The notes: generated by a model not told the origin, from the letters alone. Shown: positions 42,048 to 51,203, counted from the first letter of the stretch. The stretch: DNA of 64,000 bases from Mesorhizobium comanense (GCF_005503535.1 NZ_SCNN01000017.1:78498-142497), one strand, 5' to 3'. Translations and numbers: made by a program.

Positions 42048-43310
42048 CTAAAACCGCCCGGCCGAGAACGGCGCCAGCCTTTCGCTGTTCAGCCGCCGGC
42101 CGGCGACGAGGTCGGCGACCATGCGCGCGGTGACGGCCGACAGCGTCAGGCCGAGATGGCCGTGGCCGAAGGCGTATATGACATTGGCATTGCCGGGCGA
42201 CGGGCCGATGACCGGCCTGGAATCGGGCAGCGACGGCCGGAAGCCCAGCCACTGCGATGATGGCTGGCCGAGCGCGGGGAAGAACTGGCGCACGCCCCGG
42301 TCGAGCAGCGCCAGCCGGCGCGGATTGGGCGGCGAGGCGAGCCGGCCGAGTTCCACCGTGCCGGCAACGCGCAGCCGGCCGGCCATCGGCGTCATGTAGA
42401 AGCCGAGATCGACCGGGCAGACCGGCCGCGTCAGAAGCGGCGCGCCGGTCGCGAATTCCAGGTGATAGCCGCGCTCGGTTTCGAGCGGGATGCGGTCGCC
42501 GGCCCGTGCCGCCAGCGGCCGCGAGAAGGCGCCGGCGGCGATCACCGCTTTCCCGGCCCGGACGTTCAGTCCGGGGCCGCTCAGCGCCACCCCGCCGGCA
42601 TCGGCGCTCAGCCCGCTTATCTCCCCTTGGCGCAACACCACGCCCCTGGCCGTTGCCGCGGCAAGCAGGCGGTCCATCATCGCCTTGGGATCGGTCAGGT
42701 TCATCGATTGCGGGAAATAGAGGCCGCCGCCCTCCACGGCCGGCAGGCCGGGTTCCAGCGCGGCCACTTCATCGGGCTTCAGAAGCGCCTGGTCGACACC
42801 GAATTCGGCGCGCAGCGCGCGGCTGGCGGCGCCCTCATCGAGGTCGCTCGCGCGGCGGTAGAGATAGAGGCAGCCATTCCGGCGCAGAAGGTCCCCGGCG
42901 CCGGCATCGGCAACCATTTCCTCCCAGGCCGGCAGCGCATCGGCCAGCAGGCCGGCCATGGCAGCCGCATTGGCGCGCGTCGCTGCCGGCAGCGACTGGC
43001 GCACGAACCGCGTCAGCCATGGCGCCAGATGCAGGAGTGCCGACCAGCGCAGCGAAAACGGGCTGTCGGAATTGAAAAGCAGCTTCGGCAAGGCGCGCAG
43101 CACGCCCGGATTGCCGACCGGCAGGCAGGCATATTCGGCGAGCGTGCCGGCATTGCCAAACGAGGCGCCCGAGCCCGGCTCGTTGGGATCGATGAGCATC
43201 ACCTCGCGGCCCTCGGCGGCAAGGCGCAGCGCCGTCGCCAGCCCGACCACGCCCGCGCCGATAACGGCCACTTCAACGCTGTTCGAAGATGCCACGGACT
43301 TGTCCCCCAT
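42048..43310 (-). CDS. FAD-dependent D-amino acid dehydrogenase-like oxidoreductase
   Basis: The protein is 420 aa in the DAO superfamily. FAD motif VAVIGAGVVGLATALRLAAE, then DPNEPGSGASFGNAG, the ERGYHLEF segment and the C-terminal GFRPSLPDSRPVIGPSP followed by NVIYAFGHGHLGLTLSAVTA. These match DadA-type dehydrogenases that deaminate D-amino acids or related amines. It lies 57 bp downstream of the MocR regulator on the same strand and is divergent from a polyamine-type transporter, which suggests amine or amino acid catabolism. Confidence 0.9.
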   Translation of the reverse strand: MGDKSVASSNSVEVAVIGAGVVGLATALRLAAEGREVMLIDPNEPGSGASFGNAGTLAEYACLPVGNPGVLRALPKLLFNSDSPFSLRWSALLHLAPWLTRFVRQSLPAATRANAAAMAGLLADALPAWEEMVADAGAGDLLRRNGCLYLYRRASDLDEGAASRALRAEFGVDQALLKPDEVAALEPGLPAVEGGGLYFPQSMNLTDPKAMMDRLLAAATARGVVLRQGEISGLSADAGGVALSGPGLNVRAGKAVIAAGAFSRPLAARAGDRIPLETERGYHLEFATGAPLLTRPVCPVDLGFYMTPMAGRLRVAGTVELGRLASPPNPRRLALLDRGVRQFFPALGQPSSQWLGFRPSLPDSRPVIGPSPGNANVIYAFGHGHLGLTLSAVTARMVADLVAGRRLNSERLAPFSAGRF

Positions 43311-43367
43311 GCCTGTCGCTGCCGAACCTGTCGCTGCCCGACCCTGTCAATTCCCGGCTGTGCGGCC

Positions 43368-44756
43368 TCAGACGAAACCCGGCAGTTGCAGATGGCCGGC
43401 CGACAGCAGCTCGGCCATGCTGGTCAGCGCCGTGCGCAGATCCTCCTGCGAGCGCGCCGCGCCGACATTGATGCGCACGCCGTGCTGCACCGGCTCGCGG
43501 CCGACGGCGAAGGCGTCTCCCGGCAGCACGGCCACGCCCCGCTCCAGGCAGGTGCGGGCAAAGCCGGCGCCGCGCCACGGCTCGGGTAGGCGCAGCCACG
43601 CATGGGTGGCGCTCGGCTGGCTCTGCACGTCGTAGCGGCCCAGGATATCGCTCAGGATCGCCTGGCGCTGGCGCAGCTCCTGCTTCTGCACCTCGATGAT
43701 GCGCGCGGCCGCCCCGTCCTCGATCAGCCGCGCGCCGATCAGCGCCGTCAGCGGGCTGATGCTCCAGCAATTGATGCGCAGCGCCGCCGCCACCTGCCCG
43801 GCAATGGCGCGCGGCGCGATGACAAAGCCGAGGCGCAGGCCGGGCGCCAGGCATTTCGACAGCGCGCCGATATGCACGGTCAGCTCCGGCTCCAGGCTGG
43901 CGAAGGACGGCAGGGGCTCGTCGGCCAGCGGCCGGTAGACGTCGTCCTCGATGATCAGCACATTGTGGCGGCGCGCCACGGCGGCAAGCTCGCGGCGGCG
44001 CTCCTCGCTGAGTGTGATCGTCGTCGGATTGTGCAGCGTCGGCACCAGGAATACCGCCCGGGGGCGGAGTTGCGCGCAGGCTGCCTCGAAGGCGTCGGGC
44101 CGCATGCCGCCGCGATCCATGGCGACGCCCCTCAGATCCAGCCCATGCACGCGGCAGAGCGCGTTGATGCCCTGATAGGTCACCTCGTCGGCCAGCACCA
44201 CCTCGCCCTGCCGGGTCACCGCGCCAAGCAGGCAGTCGAGCCCGTGCTGAGCACCCGCCGCCAGCACGACGCGGCCGGGATCGCCGTCGCCGGCAACCGG
44301 CTTCAGCCAGTCGGCGATCGCCGCGCGCGCCCACAGCGGCCCTTCCGGCGGGTGGTAGTCCTGCAAAGAGGCGTAGTGCTTGTCCCGGGGCAGGCGCGGC
44401 AACAGCGCCGCGACGGCATCGAGATAGGCCGATGTCGCCGGCCTGTTGACGGAGAGATCGATGATGCCGCTCTGGTCGCTCGGCGCGGAGACGAAGCCCG
44501 GGCGCTCGCCGGCATCGCGCGCGGCGACCGTGGTGCCCCGCCCCGGCCGCGCCTCGAGCAGGCCGCGCTCCTGCAGCGTCGCCAGCGCGCGCGTCACCGT
44601 GGTGACGTTGATGCCCAGCGCGCGGGCGATGTCGCGCTGCGGCGGCAGCCTTTCGCCGACCGCCAGGCTGCCGGCGGCGATGCGCTCGGCGATCGCGTCG
44701 GCCAGACGGCGATAGACCGGACTTTCATCCTCGGTGAGGCGGAGATCTCTGAGCAT
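43368..44756 (-). CDS. MocR-type GntR/aminotransferase regulator
   Basis: This 462-aa protein fuses an N-terminal GntR winged HTH (YRRLADAIAERIAAGSLAVG, LPPQRDIARALGINVTTVTR) to a class I aminotransferase fold. The PLP-binding Lys301 is in GALSKCLAPGLRLGF, with VPTLHNPTTITLS, IIEDDVYRPL and HGVRINVG. MocR regulators sense amines or amino acids through PLP and usually control divergent transport or metabolism genes. Here the divergent gene is the ABC transporter ATPase at 45060, and repeated TTGTGTGA sites lie between. Confidence 0.94.
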   Translation of the reverse strand: MLRDLRLTEDESPVYRRLADAIAERIAAGSLAVGERLPPQRDIARALGINVTTVTRALATLQERGLLEARPGRGTTVAARDAGERPGFVSAPSDQSGIIDLSVNRPATSAYLDAVAALLPRLPRDKHYASLQDYHPPEGPLWARAAIADWLKPVAGDGDPGRVVLAAGAQHGLDCLLGAVTRQGEVVLADEVTYQGINALCRVHGLDLRGVAMDRGGMRPDAFEAACAQLRPRAVFLVPTLHNPTTITLSEERRRELAAVARRHNVLIIEDDVYRPLADEPLPSFASLEPELTVHIGALSKCLAPGLRLGFVIAPRAIAGQVAAALRINCWSISPLTALIGARLIEDGAAARIIEVQKQELRQRQAILSDILGRYDVQSQPSATHAWLRLPEPWRGAGFARTCLERGVAVLPGDAFAVGREPVQHGVRINVGAARSQEDLRTALTSMAELLSAGHLQLPGFV

Positions 44757-44824
44757 AGGGACAGGATTCGAGGCTGGGACGTTGTAAGGGCTCTAGCACA
44801 GGACAATTCGTCGGACAATAGCAC

Positions 44825-44954
44825 TTGTGTGAGTCACATCCTCAGGCATATCGCCCAAAAATATCACACAATCCTCCCAAAAACCGGCTTGACGTCCAAA
44901 CTTGTCTGCATCTATGGTCCATTTCAACTCGATTGTGTGAGCATACAAGTTTGG
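44825..44954. promoter_or_regulatory. Divergent MocR/ABC control region with repeated operators
   Basis: TTGTGTGA occurs at 44825-44832 and 44933-44940, and inverted as TCACACAA at 44864-44871. A perfect 10-bp inverted repeat CCAAACTTGT (44896) / ACAAGTTTGG (44945) brackets one of them. A plus-strand promoter is likely: TTGACG (44889-44894), 18 bp spacing, TATGGT near 44913. TTGTGTGA direct repeats with one in reverse fit the habit of MocR regulators to bind two or three half-sites. Confidence 0.6.
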
Positions 44955-45059
44955 GCAAGCCGCTAGACGCGGCTGCTCCCAAAGGGATGGAGACATGCGT
45001 CACAAGCACCATACGGTTTCAGCCGGCCGCGTCCGCGGCGCCTCGGCGGATTGCGCCCG

Positions 45060-46217
45060 ATGAGCGCCGTGGAGGCCCTTTCGCCGTCCCGCGCCCCGAA
45101 CGCGGACGCCGGCGGTTTCGTCGATTTCCTCGACGTCGAGAAATCCTATGACGGCCGCGCCTTCGCGGTGACGCGGCTGAACCTCAGCGTCGCGCGCGGC
45201 GAGTTCCTGACCCTGCTCGGGCCTTCCGGTTCGGGCAAGACGACGACGCTCAACATGCTGGCCGGCTTCGAGCGGCCGACCAGCGGCACCATCACGCTGG
45301 AGGGCCAGCCGGTCGACCGGCTGCCGCCCTATCAGCGCAATATCGGCATGGTGTTCCAGAACTACGCGCTGTTCCCGCATATGAGCGTGGAGGACAATGT
45401 CGGCTTCCCGCTGTCGGTGCGCCAGGTGAGCAAGGCCGACATCGCCGCCCGCGTCGGCCGCGCGCTCGACATGGTGCGGCTGAAACAGTTCGGCGACCGC
45501 AAGCCGTCTCAGCTTTCCGGCGGCCAGCAGCAGCGCGTGGCGCTGGCCCGCGCCCTGGTGTTCGAACCGAGCCTGGTGCTGATGGACGAGCCGCTCGGCG
45601 CGCTCGACAAGAAGCTGCGCGAGCACATGCAGCTCGAGATCAAGCAGCTGCACACCATGCTGGGCGTCACCATCGTCTACGTCACCCACGACCAGAGCGA
45701 GGCGCTGACCATGTCGGACCGCGTCGCGGTCTTCAACAATGGCGGCATCGCCCAGCTCGGCTCTCCCGACGATCTCTACAACACGCCTCGCAATTCCTTC
45801 GTGGCGAGCTTCATCGGCGAGAACAACACGCTGGAAGGCACGGTCGACACGATTTCGGGCAAAGAATGCCGCGTGCGGCTCGACGGCGGTGGCGAACTCA
45901 CCGCGCTCGCCGTCGGCGTCGCCAAGGGCGATGCCTGCCACGTCGCCGTGCGGCCCGAGCGGCTGCGGCTCGGATCCGCTGGAGACAGCGGGAACGCGCT
46001 TCCCGCCTCCGTCGACGGCCGCATCTATCTCGGCGACCATCTGCGCCTGCTGGCGCGATTGCAGAACGACCAGGTGCTGACCGTCAAGGTCGACACCGAA
46101 GCGACCATGGCGAACGGACAGGCCGTGACGGTCTGCTGCGCGCCCGGTGATTGCCGCGCCTTTCCGGCCGACGCCGGAGCGGCCGGTTCCAACTCGAAAC
46201 AGGGGAAAACAAAATGA
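45060..46217 (+). CDS. ABC transporter ATP-binding protein (PotA-like)
   Basis: The protein is 385 aa. The start ATG at 45060 opens MSAVEALSPSRAPNADAGGF; a TTG three codons upstream is less likely. Walker A GPSGSGKTTTLNML, Q-loop VFQNYALFPHMSVEDN, signature LSGGQQQR, Walker B LVLMDEPLGALD and a TOBE-like C-terminal domain (CHVAVRPERLRL) are typical of polyamine/opine-class importers. It overlaps the binding-protein gene by 4 bp. Confidence 0.94.
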   Translation: MSAVEALSPSRAPNADAGGFVDFLDVEKSYDGRAFAVTRLNLSVARGEFLTLLGPSGSGKTTTLNMLAGFERPTSGTITLEGQPVDRLPPYQRNIGMVFQNYALFPHMSVEDNVGFPLSVRQVSKADIAARVGRALDMVRLKQFGDRKPSQLSGGQQQRVALARALVFEPSLVLMDEPLGALDKKLREHMQLEIKQLHTMLGVTIVYVTHDQSEALTMSDRVAVFNNGGIAQLGSPDDLYNTPRNSFVASFIGENNTLEGTVDTISGKECRVRLDGGGELTALAVGVAKGDACHVAVRPERLRLGSAGDSGNALPASVDGRIYLGDHLRLLARLQNDQVLTVKVDTEATMANGQAVTVCCAPGDCRAFPADAGAAGSNSKQGKTK

Positions 46218-47266
46218 AGCTTGCAAGAACAAGTCTGATCGCGCTGGCCGCCGCCACGGCCTGCATCGCCATGGGCCGCGCGGCGCTCGCCGACGAACTG
46301 TCGATCATGGCCAGCGGCGGCGCCTGGCAGGACGCCCAGCGCAAGGCCTGGTTCGAGCCGTTCACCAAGGAGACCGGCACAAAAATCCTCGAACAGGAAT
46401 ATCTGGGCGACCTCGGCAAGGTCAAAGCCATGGTCGACACCGGCAACGTGCCGATCGACCTGGTGACGGTGGAGACGGCGACCGTGCTGCAGGGCTGCGA
46501 CGCCGGCATTCTCGAGCGCCTCGACTATTCCAAGATCGGCCCGCGCGACAAGTTCATCGAAGGCTCGGCGCTGGATTGCGGTGTCGGCCTCGATGCTTAC
46601 GGCGACATCCTCGCCTACGACCCGACCGTGCTGAAGGAAGCCCCCACCTCGGTGCTCGATCTCTTCGACACCAAGAAATTCCCGGGCAAGCGCGCCATGC
46701 GCAAGTTCCCGGCGCAGAACCTGGAATGGGCGCTGATGGCCGACGGCGTGGCGCCCGCCGATGTCTACAAGGTGCTGGCGACCCCGGAAGGCGTCGACCG
46801 CGCCTTCAAGAAGCTCGACACCATCAAGAAGGACATCGTCTGGTGGGATGCCGGCGCGCAGCCGGCGCAACTGCTCGCCTCGCAGGAAGTGGTGATGACG
46901 ACGGCCTGGAACGGCCGCATCCAGAACGCCATCGACACCGACAAGAAGCCGTTCAAGATCGTCTGGAACAACCAGATCCTGGAATACGACATGATCGCCA
47001 TTCCCAAGGGCGCCAAGAACCCGGACGCGGCCTATAAATATCTCGCCTATATCTCCAAGCCGGAAAACAACGCCAAGCTCGCCAGCTACATCACCTACGG
47101 GCCGGTGCGCACCGACGCCGCCTCTTTCGTGGCGCCGGACGCCCTGCCGAAACTGCCCAACGCGCCGGACCATCTTGCCGGCGCCTACCTTGTCGCCGAC
47201 ACCGAGTTCTGGGGCGACTATGGCGAGGACCTGGTCAAGCGCTTCAACGCCTGGCTGGCGCAGTAA
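46214..47266 (+). CDS. ABC transporter periplasmic binding protein (PotD-like)
   Basis: The protein is 350 aa with signal peptide MKLARTSLIALAAATACIAM..ALA. The ATG at 46214 overlaps the ATPase stop. Features are LSIMASGGAWQDAQRKAWFE, GNVPIDLVTVETATVLQGC, DAYGDILAYDPTVLKEAPTS and TTAWNGRIQNAIDTDKKPF. It belongs to the spermidine/putrescine-type cluster D binding proteins. The ligand is likely a small amine or amino-acid derivative, judged by class and by the neighbouring dehydrogenase. Confidence 0.93.
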   Translation: MKLARTSLIALAAATACIAMGRAALADELSIMASGGAWQDAQRKAWFEPFTKETGTKILEQEYLGDLGKVKAMVDTGNVPIDLVTVETATVLQGCDAGILERLDYSKIGPRDKFIEGSALDCGVGLDAYGDILAYDPTVLKEAPTSVLDLFDTKKFPGKRAMRKFPAQNLEWALMADGVAPADVYKVLATPEGVDRAFKKLDTIKKDIVWWDAGAQPAQLLASQEVVMTTAWNGRIQNAIDTDKKPFKIVWNNQILEYDMIAIPKGAKNPDAAYKYLAYISKPENNAKLASYITYGPVRTDAASFVAPDALPKLPNAPDHLAGAYLVADTEFWGDYGEDLVKRFNAWLAQ

Positions 47267-47272
47267 GCGCTG

Positions 47273-48553
47273 ATGTCGGCCTCGCTGCCCAGCGAACTCG
47301 ACCGGCCCGCGCTGGCCCGCGGCCGGTCCGCCGCCGGCACCGATCCAAAATCGGTGTCGGCGGCGCTCAGGCGTGCCGAATTCGGCGACCGGCTGCGCTC
47401 GCTGGCGCTGGCCGCGCCCCTGCTCCTGCTTCTGGCGCTCAGCTTCGGCATCCCGATCGTGCTGCTGCTTTCACGAGCCGTCTACGACCCGACCATCGCC
47501 GACGCCCTGCCCCGGACCAGCCAGGCGCTTGGCGACTGGAACGGCCAGGGCCTGCCTGCCGACGCCGCCTTCACCGCGCTCGCCGCGGATCTCAGCGAAA
47601 ACCAGGCCAGGGGCAGCGCCTATGAGCTGGCCAAGGCGCTCAATGCGCGCCTGCCCGGCGCCCGCAGCCAGGTTCTCAAGACCGTGCGCCAGCTGGAAGG
47701 CGCCGGCGGCAAGCCACCGCTCGAAGTGATGAAATCGGTGCCGTTCTGGTCGGCGCCCGGCACCTGGCCGGCCATTCGCACCGGCACGCATTCGCTCACC
47801 TCCTTCTATCTACTGAGCGCGCTCGACCTCAGGTGGAACGCCGATGGCGGCATCGAGCGGGTGCCACCCGAACAGGCGATCTTCCTGCAGGTGTTCCTGC
47901 GCACCTTCTTCGTCGCCGGCGCCGTCACGCTCGCCACGCTGCTGCTCGGCTTTCCCCTCGCCTATCTCATCTCCAGCGTGCCGAAGGGGCTGGCCGCCAT
48001 CCTGATCGTGGCGGTGCTGCTGCCGTTCTGGACCTCGATCCTGGTGCGCACGGCGGCCTGGACGGTGCTGTTGCAGAAATTCGGCCTGGTCAACGACCTG
48101 CTCCTGTGGCTCGGCATCGCCTCCGAACGGCTCGACCTGATGTATAGCCGCATCGGCCTGATCATCGCCATGACGCATATCCAGCTGCCGTTCACGCTGC
48201 TGCCGATCTACTCCGTCATGCGCACCATCGCGCCCTCGCAGATGAAGGCCGCCTATTCGCTGGGCGCGAAACCATTCACCGCCTTCCGCCGCGTCTACCT
48301 CCCGCAGGTCTTCCCGGGCGTGATGGCGGGCTGCTTGCTGACCTTCATCCTGTGCCTGGGCTACTACATCACCCCGGCGCTGATCGGCGGCGCCAGCGAC
48401 CAGTTGATCAGCAATTTCATCGCCAACTACGTCAATGTCGAACTGAACTGGGAAATGGCGGCCGCGCTCTCCTTCATCCTGCTCGTCTTCACGCTCGCTT
48501 TGTTCGGCATCTTCGCCCGTATCCTCGGCCTCGACCGACTGAAGATGGTGTAG
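47273..48553 (+). CDS. ABC transporter permease (PotB-like)
   Basis: This 426-aa protein is longer than usual (about 290) because of an insertion of roughly 130 residues after the first helix (NGQGLPADAAFTALAADLSE and following). The first TM is SLALAAPLLLLLALSFGIPI; the permease domain begins near 200. The EAA-type loop is AYSLGAKPFTAFRRVYLPQV. The insertion is known in a subset of these permeases. It lies 6 bp after the binding-protein gene. Confidence 0.93.
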   Translation: MSASLPSELDRPALARGRSAAGTDPKSVSAALRRAEFGDRLRSLALAAPLLLLLALSFGIPIVLLLSRAVYDPTIADALPRTSQALGDWNGQGLPADAAFTALAADLSENQARGSAYELAKALNARLPGARSQVLKTVRQLEGAGGKPPLEVMKSVPFWSAPGTWPAIRTGTHSLTSFYLLSALDLRWNADGGIERVPPEQAIFLQVFLRTFFVAGAVTLATLLLGFPLAYLISSVPKGLAAILIVAVLLPFWTSILVRTAAWTVLLQKFGLVNDLLLWLGIASERLDLMYSRIGLIIAMTHIQLPFTLLPIYSVMRTIAPSQMKAAYSLGAKPFTAFRRVYLPQVFPGVMAGCLLTFILCLGYYITPALIGGASDQLISNFIANYVNVELNWEMAAALSFILLVFTLALFGIFARILGLDRLKMV

Positions 48554-48555
48554 CC

Positions 48556-49383
48556 ATGCTGCTCTCGCCCTACCCCACCACAGGCGAACGCATCCGCATC
48601 ACGCTGCTCTGGCTGTGGTGCGGGTTGGTCATCCTGTTCCTGCTGGTGCCGATCCTGATCCCGGTGCCGCTCTCCTTCAACAGCGGCGCCTTCTTCATCT
48701 TCCCGCTCGAAGGCCTGTCGACGCGCTGGTACGAGGTGGTGCTGGGCACGCAGCGCTGGCAGGCGGCGATCGCCAACAGCCTGATCGTCGCCTTCGGCAC
48801 GACGCTGATCGCCACCGTGCTCGGCACGCTGACGGCGATCGCGCTCAACGACGAGAAATTCCCCGGCCGCCGCATCGTCATGCCGCTGCTGCTGTCGCCG
48901 CTGATCGTGCCTGTCGTCATCACCGCTGTCGGCTCCTATCTGTTCTATGCCCGCGTCGGCCTCGCCAGCACCTATGCCGGCCTCATCCTGGCGCACACGG
49001 CCCTCGCCAGCCCCTTCGTGGTGGTGACGGTGGGTGCAAGCCTGACCGGCTTCGACCGCAACCTGATGCGCGCCGCAGCCATATCGGGCGCCAGACCGGT
49101 GACGTCCTTCTTCCGCGTTATGCTGCCGCTGATCCTGCCCGGCGTGCTTTCGGGCGCCGCCTTCGCCTTCGTCACCTCCTTCGACGAGGTGGTCGTGGTG
49201 CAGTTCCTGGCCAGCGCCAGCCAGCGCACCATGCCGCTCGAAATGTTCATCGGCCTGCGCGAAAAGCTCTCGCCCGCCATCACCGCCGCCGCGACGCTGA
49301 TGATGGGCCTGTCGATCGTGCTGCTGGTGGTGGCCAACATCCTGGCAAGGCGCGGACAGGGCAAGCCGGCAAAAGGCGGCTGA
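48556..49383 (+). CDS. ABC transporter permease (PotC-like)
   Basis: The protein is 275 aa with six helices. The ATG at 48556 is 2 bp after the previous stop. The first TM is LLWLWCGLVILFLLVPILIP, and the EAA loop is AAISGARPVTSFFRVMLPLI. It completes the four-gene importer. A terminator follows at 49468. Confidence 0.94.
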   Translation: MLLSPYPTTGERIRITLLWLWCGLVILFLLVPILIPVPLSFNSGAFFIFPLEGLSTRWYEVVLGTQRWQAAIANSLIVAFGTTLIATVLGTLTAIALNDEKFPGRRIVMPLLLSPLIVPVVITAVGSYLFYARVGLASTYAGLILAHTALASPFVVVTVGASLTGFDRNLMRAAAISGARPVTSFFRVMLPLILPGVLSGAAFAFVTSFDEVVVVQFLASASQRTMPLEMFIGLREKLSPAITAAATLMMGLSIVLLVVANILARRGQGKPAKGG

Positions 49384-49467
49384 CAATTTAAATCGCGGCA
49401 CGCTGAAACTTCCGGCGAGCCGCTTACGTTGCTACGAAATCGCCTCCCAGGCGATCGACCTCCGATC

Positions 49468-49500
49468 AACCCCGCCGGCCCTGCCGGTGGGGTTCTTTTT
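49468..49500 (+). terminator. Rho-independent terminator of the PotABCD-like operon
   Basis: AACCCCGCCGGC / GCCGGTGGGGTT form a 12-bp stem (one G-T pair) with a 3-nt loop, followed by CTTTTT. It lies 85 bp after the last permease stop and before the convergent gene at 49541, so it may serve both directions. Confidence 0.85.
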
Positions 49501-49540
49501 CGACCGATGGCCGGCCGGCAAGATCATCGCGCCGGGATGT

Positions 49541-49903
49541 TTATGCCTTGGGCCGTCGGCGGGAGGTTCCCGCGGCGTTTCGCGGCTTCGCCGCCCAATA
49601 ATGCTCTGACATCTTCCTGCCGTTCTCCAGGATGCTGGCGGCGATATCGGGATTGCCGCCAGCGAATGTCTCGGGGTCGGCGCCGCACAGCAGGACGAAA
49701 AGCTGCTGGTGGGCAACGGCCGCGAAATAATCGCGGCTTGGCGGACTGTCGCGAAACTCCGTCGGCCTGAGGTCTGCGGCCGCCTGCGCCGCCGCGTCGT
49801 CGATGGCCTTGTGGATCGCCGCCATCATGGGCCGTTTGGCCCTGTCCTGGGCGTCCATGTAAGCGCGCTCGGCCGGGGTCGGGACAGGGCAGTTCTCGCT
49901 CAT
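49541..49903 (-). CDS. Hypothetical protein
   Basis: This 120-aa soluble protein starts at MSENCPVPTPAERAYMDAQD (ATG 49903; a GTG/ATG ten codons upstream is possible). It is helical and acidic in the middle, with a basic tail ending TSRRRPKA. No domain is recognised. It is convergent with the ABC operon and preceded by a long AT-rich intergenic region. Confidence 0.6.
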   Translation of the reverse strand: MSENCPVPTPAERAYMDAQDRAKRPMMAAIHKAIDDAAAQAAADLRPTEFRDSPPSRDYFAAVAHQQLFVLLCGADPETFAGGNPDIAASILENGRKMSEHYWAAKPRNAAGTSRRRPKA

Positions 49904-50091
49904 CGGTTCATCTCTGGTGTCGGAACCCGGCAACGGAATCTGCTCGCCCGCAAATGCATTCGCTTCGGCCGAAGCGTGAAATTCGTCATATCAGGAATTT
50001 CTTTCCGAGCATACGTCGCAGACCCGCGAAGGTTTCAAGGTTTTTGAAAAATATATTTTTGGAAATACGGCATCTTTCATCAAGGTAAATC

Positions 50092-50116
50092 GGAACCCTC
50101 ACTCATTCCTTTCGTT
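50092..50116 (+). promoter_or_regulatory. EcfG-type general stress response promoter
   Basis: GGAAC (50092-50096), 16 bp, CGTT (50113-50116) is an exact match to the alphaproteobacterial sigma-EcfG consensus GGAAC-N16/17-CGTT. It lies 74 bp before the small exported protein gene at 50190. The surrounding 49904-50189 region is otherwise AT-rich and without a gene. Confidence 0.75.
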
Positions 50117-50149
50117 ACGACATTGATCGTTTCGTTACGACATTCATCG
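50110..50149. repeat. 20-bp direct repeat, two copies in tandem
   Basis: TTTCGTTACGACATTGATCG is followed directly by a second copy with one change (TTTCGTTACGACATTCATCG). The first copy includes the -10 element (CGTT) of the EcfG promoter. The duplication therefore places a second CGTT-containing unit 20 bp downstream in the likely transcribed leader. Confidence 0.8.
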
Positions 50150-50189
50150 TTGCTTGAACGGTCACAAAGCAACAGGGAAGGATTATGTC

Positions 50190-50498
50190 ATGAATATCAA
50201 GATGATCTGCTTCGGCGCCATGACGCTTTCGATGGTCGCGGGTTCGGCTCTGGCCGCCGGCGGCGGCACCGGTACGTCGGCTCTCGACGATCCGGCCAAG
50301 ATGCAGCCCTTCTATACCGACTCCAGCATGAAGACGCTGCGCGGCAGCGACGACTTCACCAAGGCATGGAAGGCCATGTCGCCGGAAGACCAGACCGCGA
50401 TGACGACGGCGTGTGCCGATGAGGTCAAGAATGCCAACCCGACCAACACGCATCCGGAATTCTGCAGCAGCGTGAAGCTGATCGGTGGCGGCAAATAA
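50190..50498 (+). CDS. Small exported stress-regulated protein, unknown function
   Basis: The protein is 102 aa. GGGAAGGA precedes the ATG at 50190. The signal peptide is MNIKMICFGAMTLSMVAGSA..LA; the mature part is small and acidic with two Cys (TACADEVKNA; EFCSSVKLIGGGK) likely to form a disulfide in the periplasm. No family is recognised. An EcfG-type promoter upstream and a strong terminator downstream (50526) make it a monocistronic unit of the general stress response. Confidence 0.75.
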   Translation: MNIKMICFGAMTLSMVAGSALAAGGGTGTSALDDPAKMQPFYTDSSMKTLRGSDDFTKAWKAMSPEDQTAMTTACADEVKNANPTNTHPEFCSSVKLIGGGK

Positions 50499-50525
50499 CG
50501 CTCCAGGCTCAAGACCAGCCAAGCA

Positions 50526-50557
50526 AGAGCAGCCCCGTTCGCGGGGCTGCTCTTTTT
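50526..50557 (+). terminator. Perfect rho-independent terminator
   Basis: AGAGCAGCCCCG and CGGGGCTGCTCT form a 12-bp perfect stem with a TTCG tetraloop, followed by TTTTT. It lies 27 bp after the small exported protein gene. The following 50558-50788 has no gene that I can see. Confidence 0.93.
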
Positions 50558-50788
50558 CGTAGAGATCCGGGCCTTGACTGCGCCGGAGCGATCGCCCTGT
50601 TGTCCTGCCGCGAGGTGCTTGCAAGCGGCGCGATCCGGCAGCGCAATGGCGCCGGCCTTTAAGACTCCGCGCGGCAAGGGCGGCGGGGTAAAGTTCCAGG
50701 GAGAAGCGCTCGCGGCCGACCGCGAATCGCAAGCAGGCGGCTAGCCGTCAGGGCGGGTGCCATGTCTCGGATTAGGCCGTGCCCGCGA

Positions 50789-50881
50789 TCAGGCGGATTT
50801 GCCCGATATGACGACGATCGCGGTGACGCGGGAAAGCTTCTCGCTCTTGCTGAACACTGGCCTCTGATAGGTCTTCTTCAT
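50789..50881 (-). CDS. Small RiPP-type leader peptide, array member 4
   Basis: This 30-residue peptide has AGGTG before the ATG. The leader is MKKTYQRPVFSKSEKLSRVT and the tail AIVVISGKSA has no Cys. It has Phe at the Leu position and Glu at the lasso Gly position. It is last in a minus-strand array of four related genes spanning about 600 bp, 94 bp after array member 3. Confidence 0.6.
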   Translation of the reverse strand: MKKTYQRPVFSKSEKLSRVTAIVVISGKSA

Positions 50882-50975
50882 GCTGCACCTATAGCTCAAT
50901 GACGGCGCCAAAAGGCACCGGGCACGAAGCCTTGTCAAGCGATCGGCAAGCTTGTCACGCCGGTAATTGGCGCGG

Positions 50976-51062
50976 CTACACCTTGCCGGAAAAGACGATC
51001 GCGACGACGCGGGAAAGCTGCTCGCGCTTGGTGAGCGTCGGCTTCTCGTAGATCTTTTTCAT
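50976..51062 (-). CDS. Small RiPP-type leader peptide, array member 3
   Basis: This 28-residue peptide has GGGGC ahead of the ATG. The leader is MKKIYEKPTLTKREQLSRVV and the tail AIVFSGKV is the shortest of the set. The final leader Thr is Val here. The tail resembles that of member 4 (AIV..SGK), so these two form a Cys-free pair. Confidence 0.6.
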   Translation of the reverse strand: MKKIYEKPTLTKREQLSRVVAIVFSGKV

Positions 51063-51203
51063 GTATATGCCCCAAATGCCCAAGTGACATCAGCACATGG
51101 ATGCAGTGGGTCGCGTCCGTCAAGCGCGACCCCGGGCAGTCACACGGTTCCTCACGAACTGTTGATCCATCCGGGCCGACATCCCTGTGCCGGACGCCCG
51201 CGA

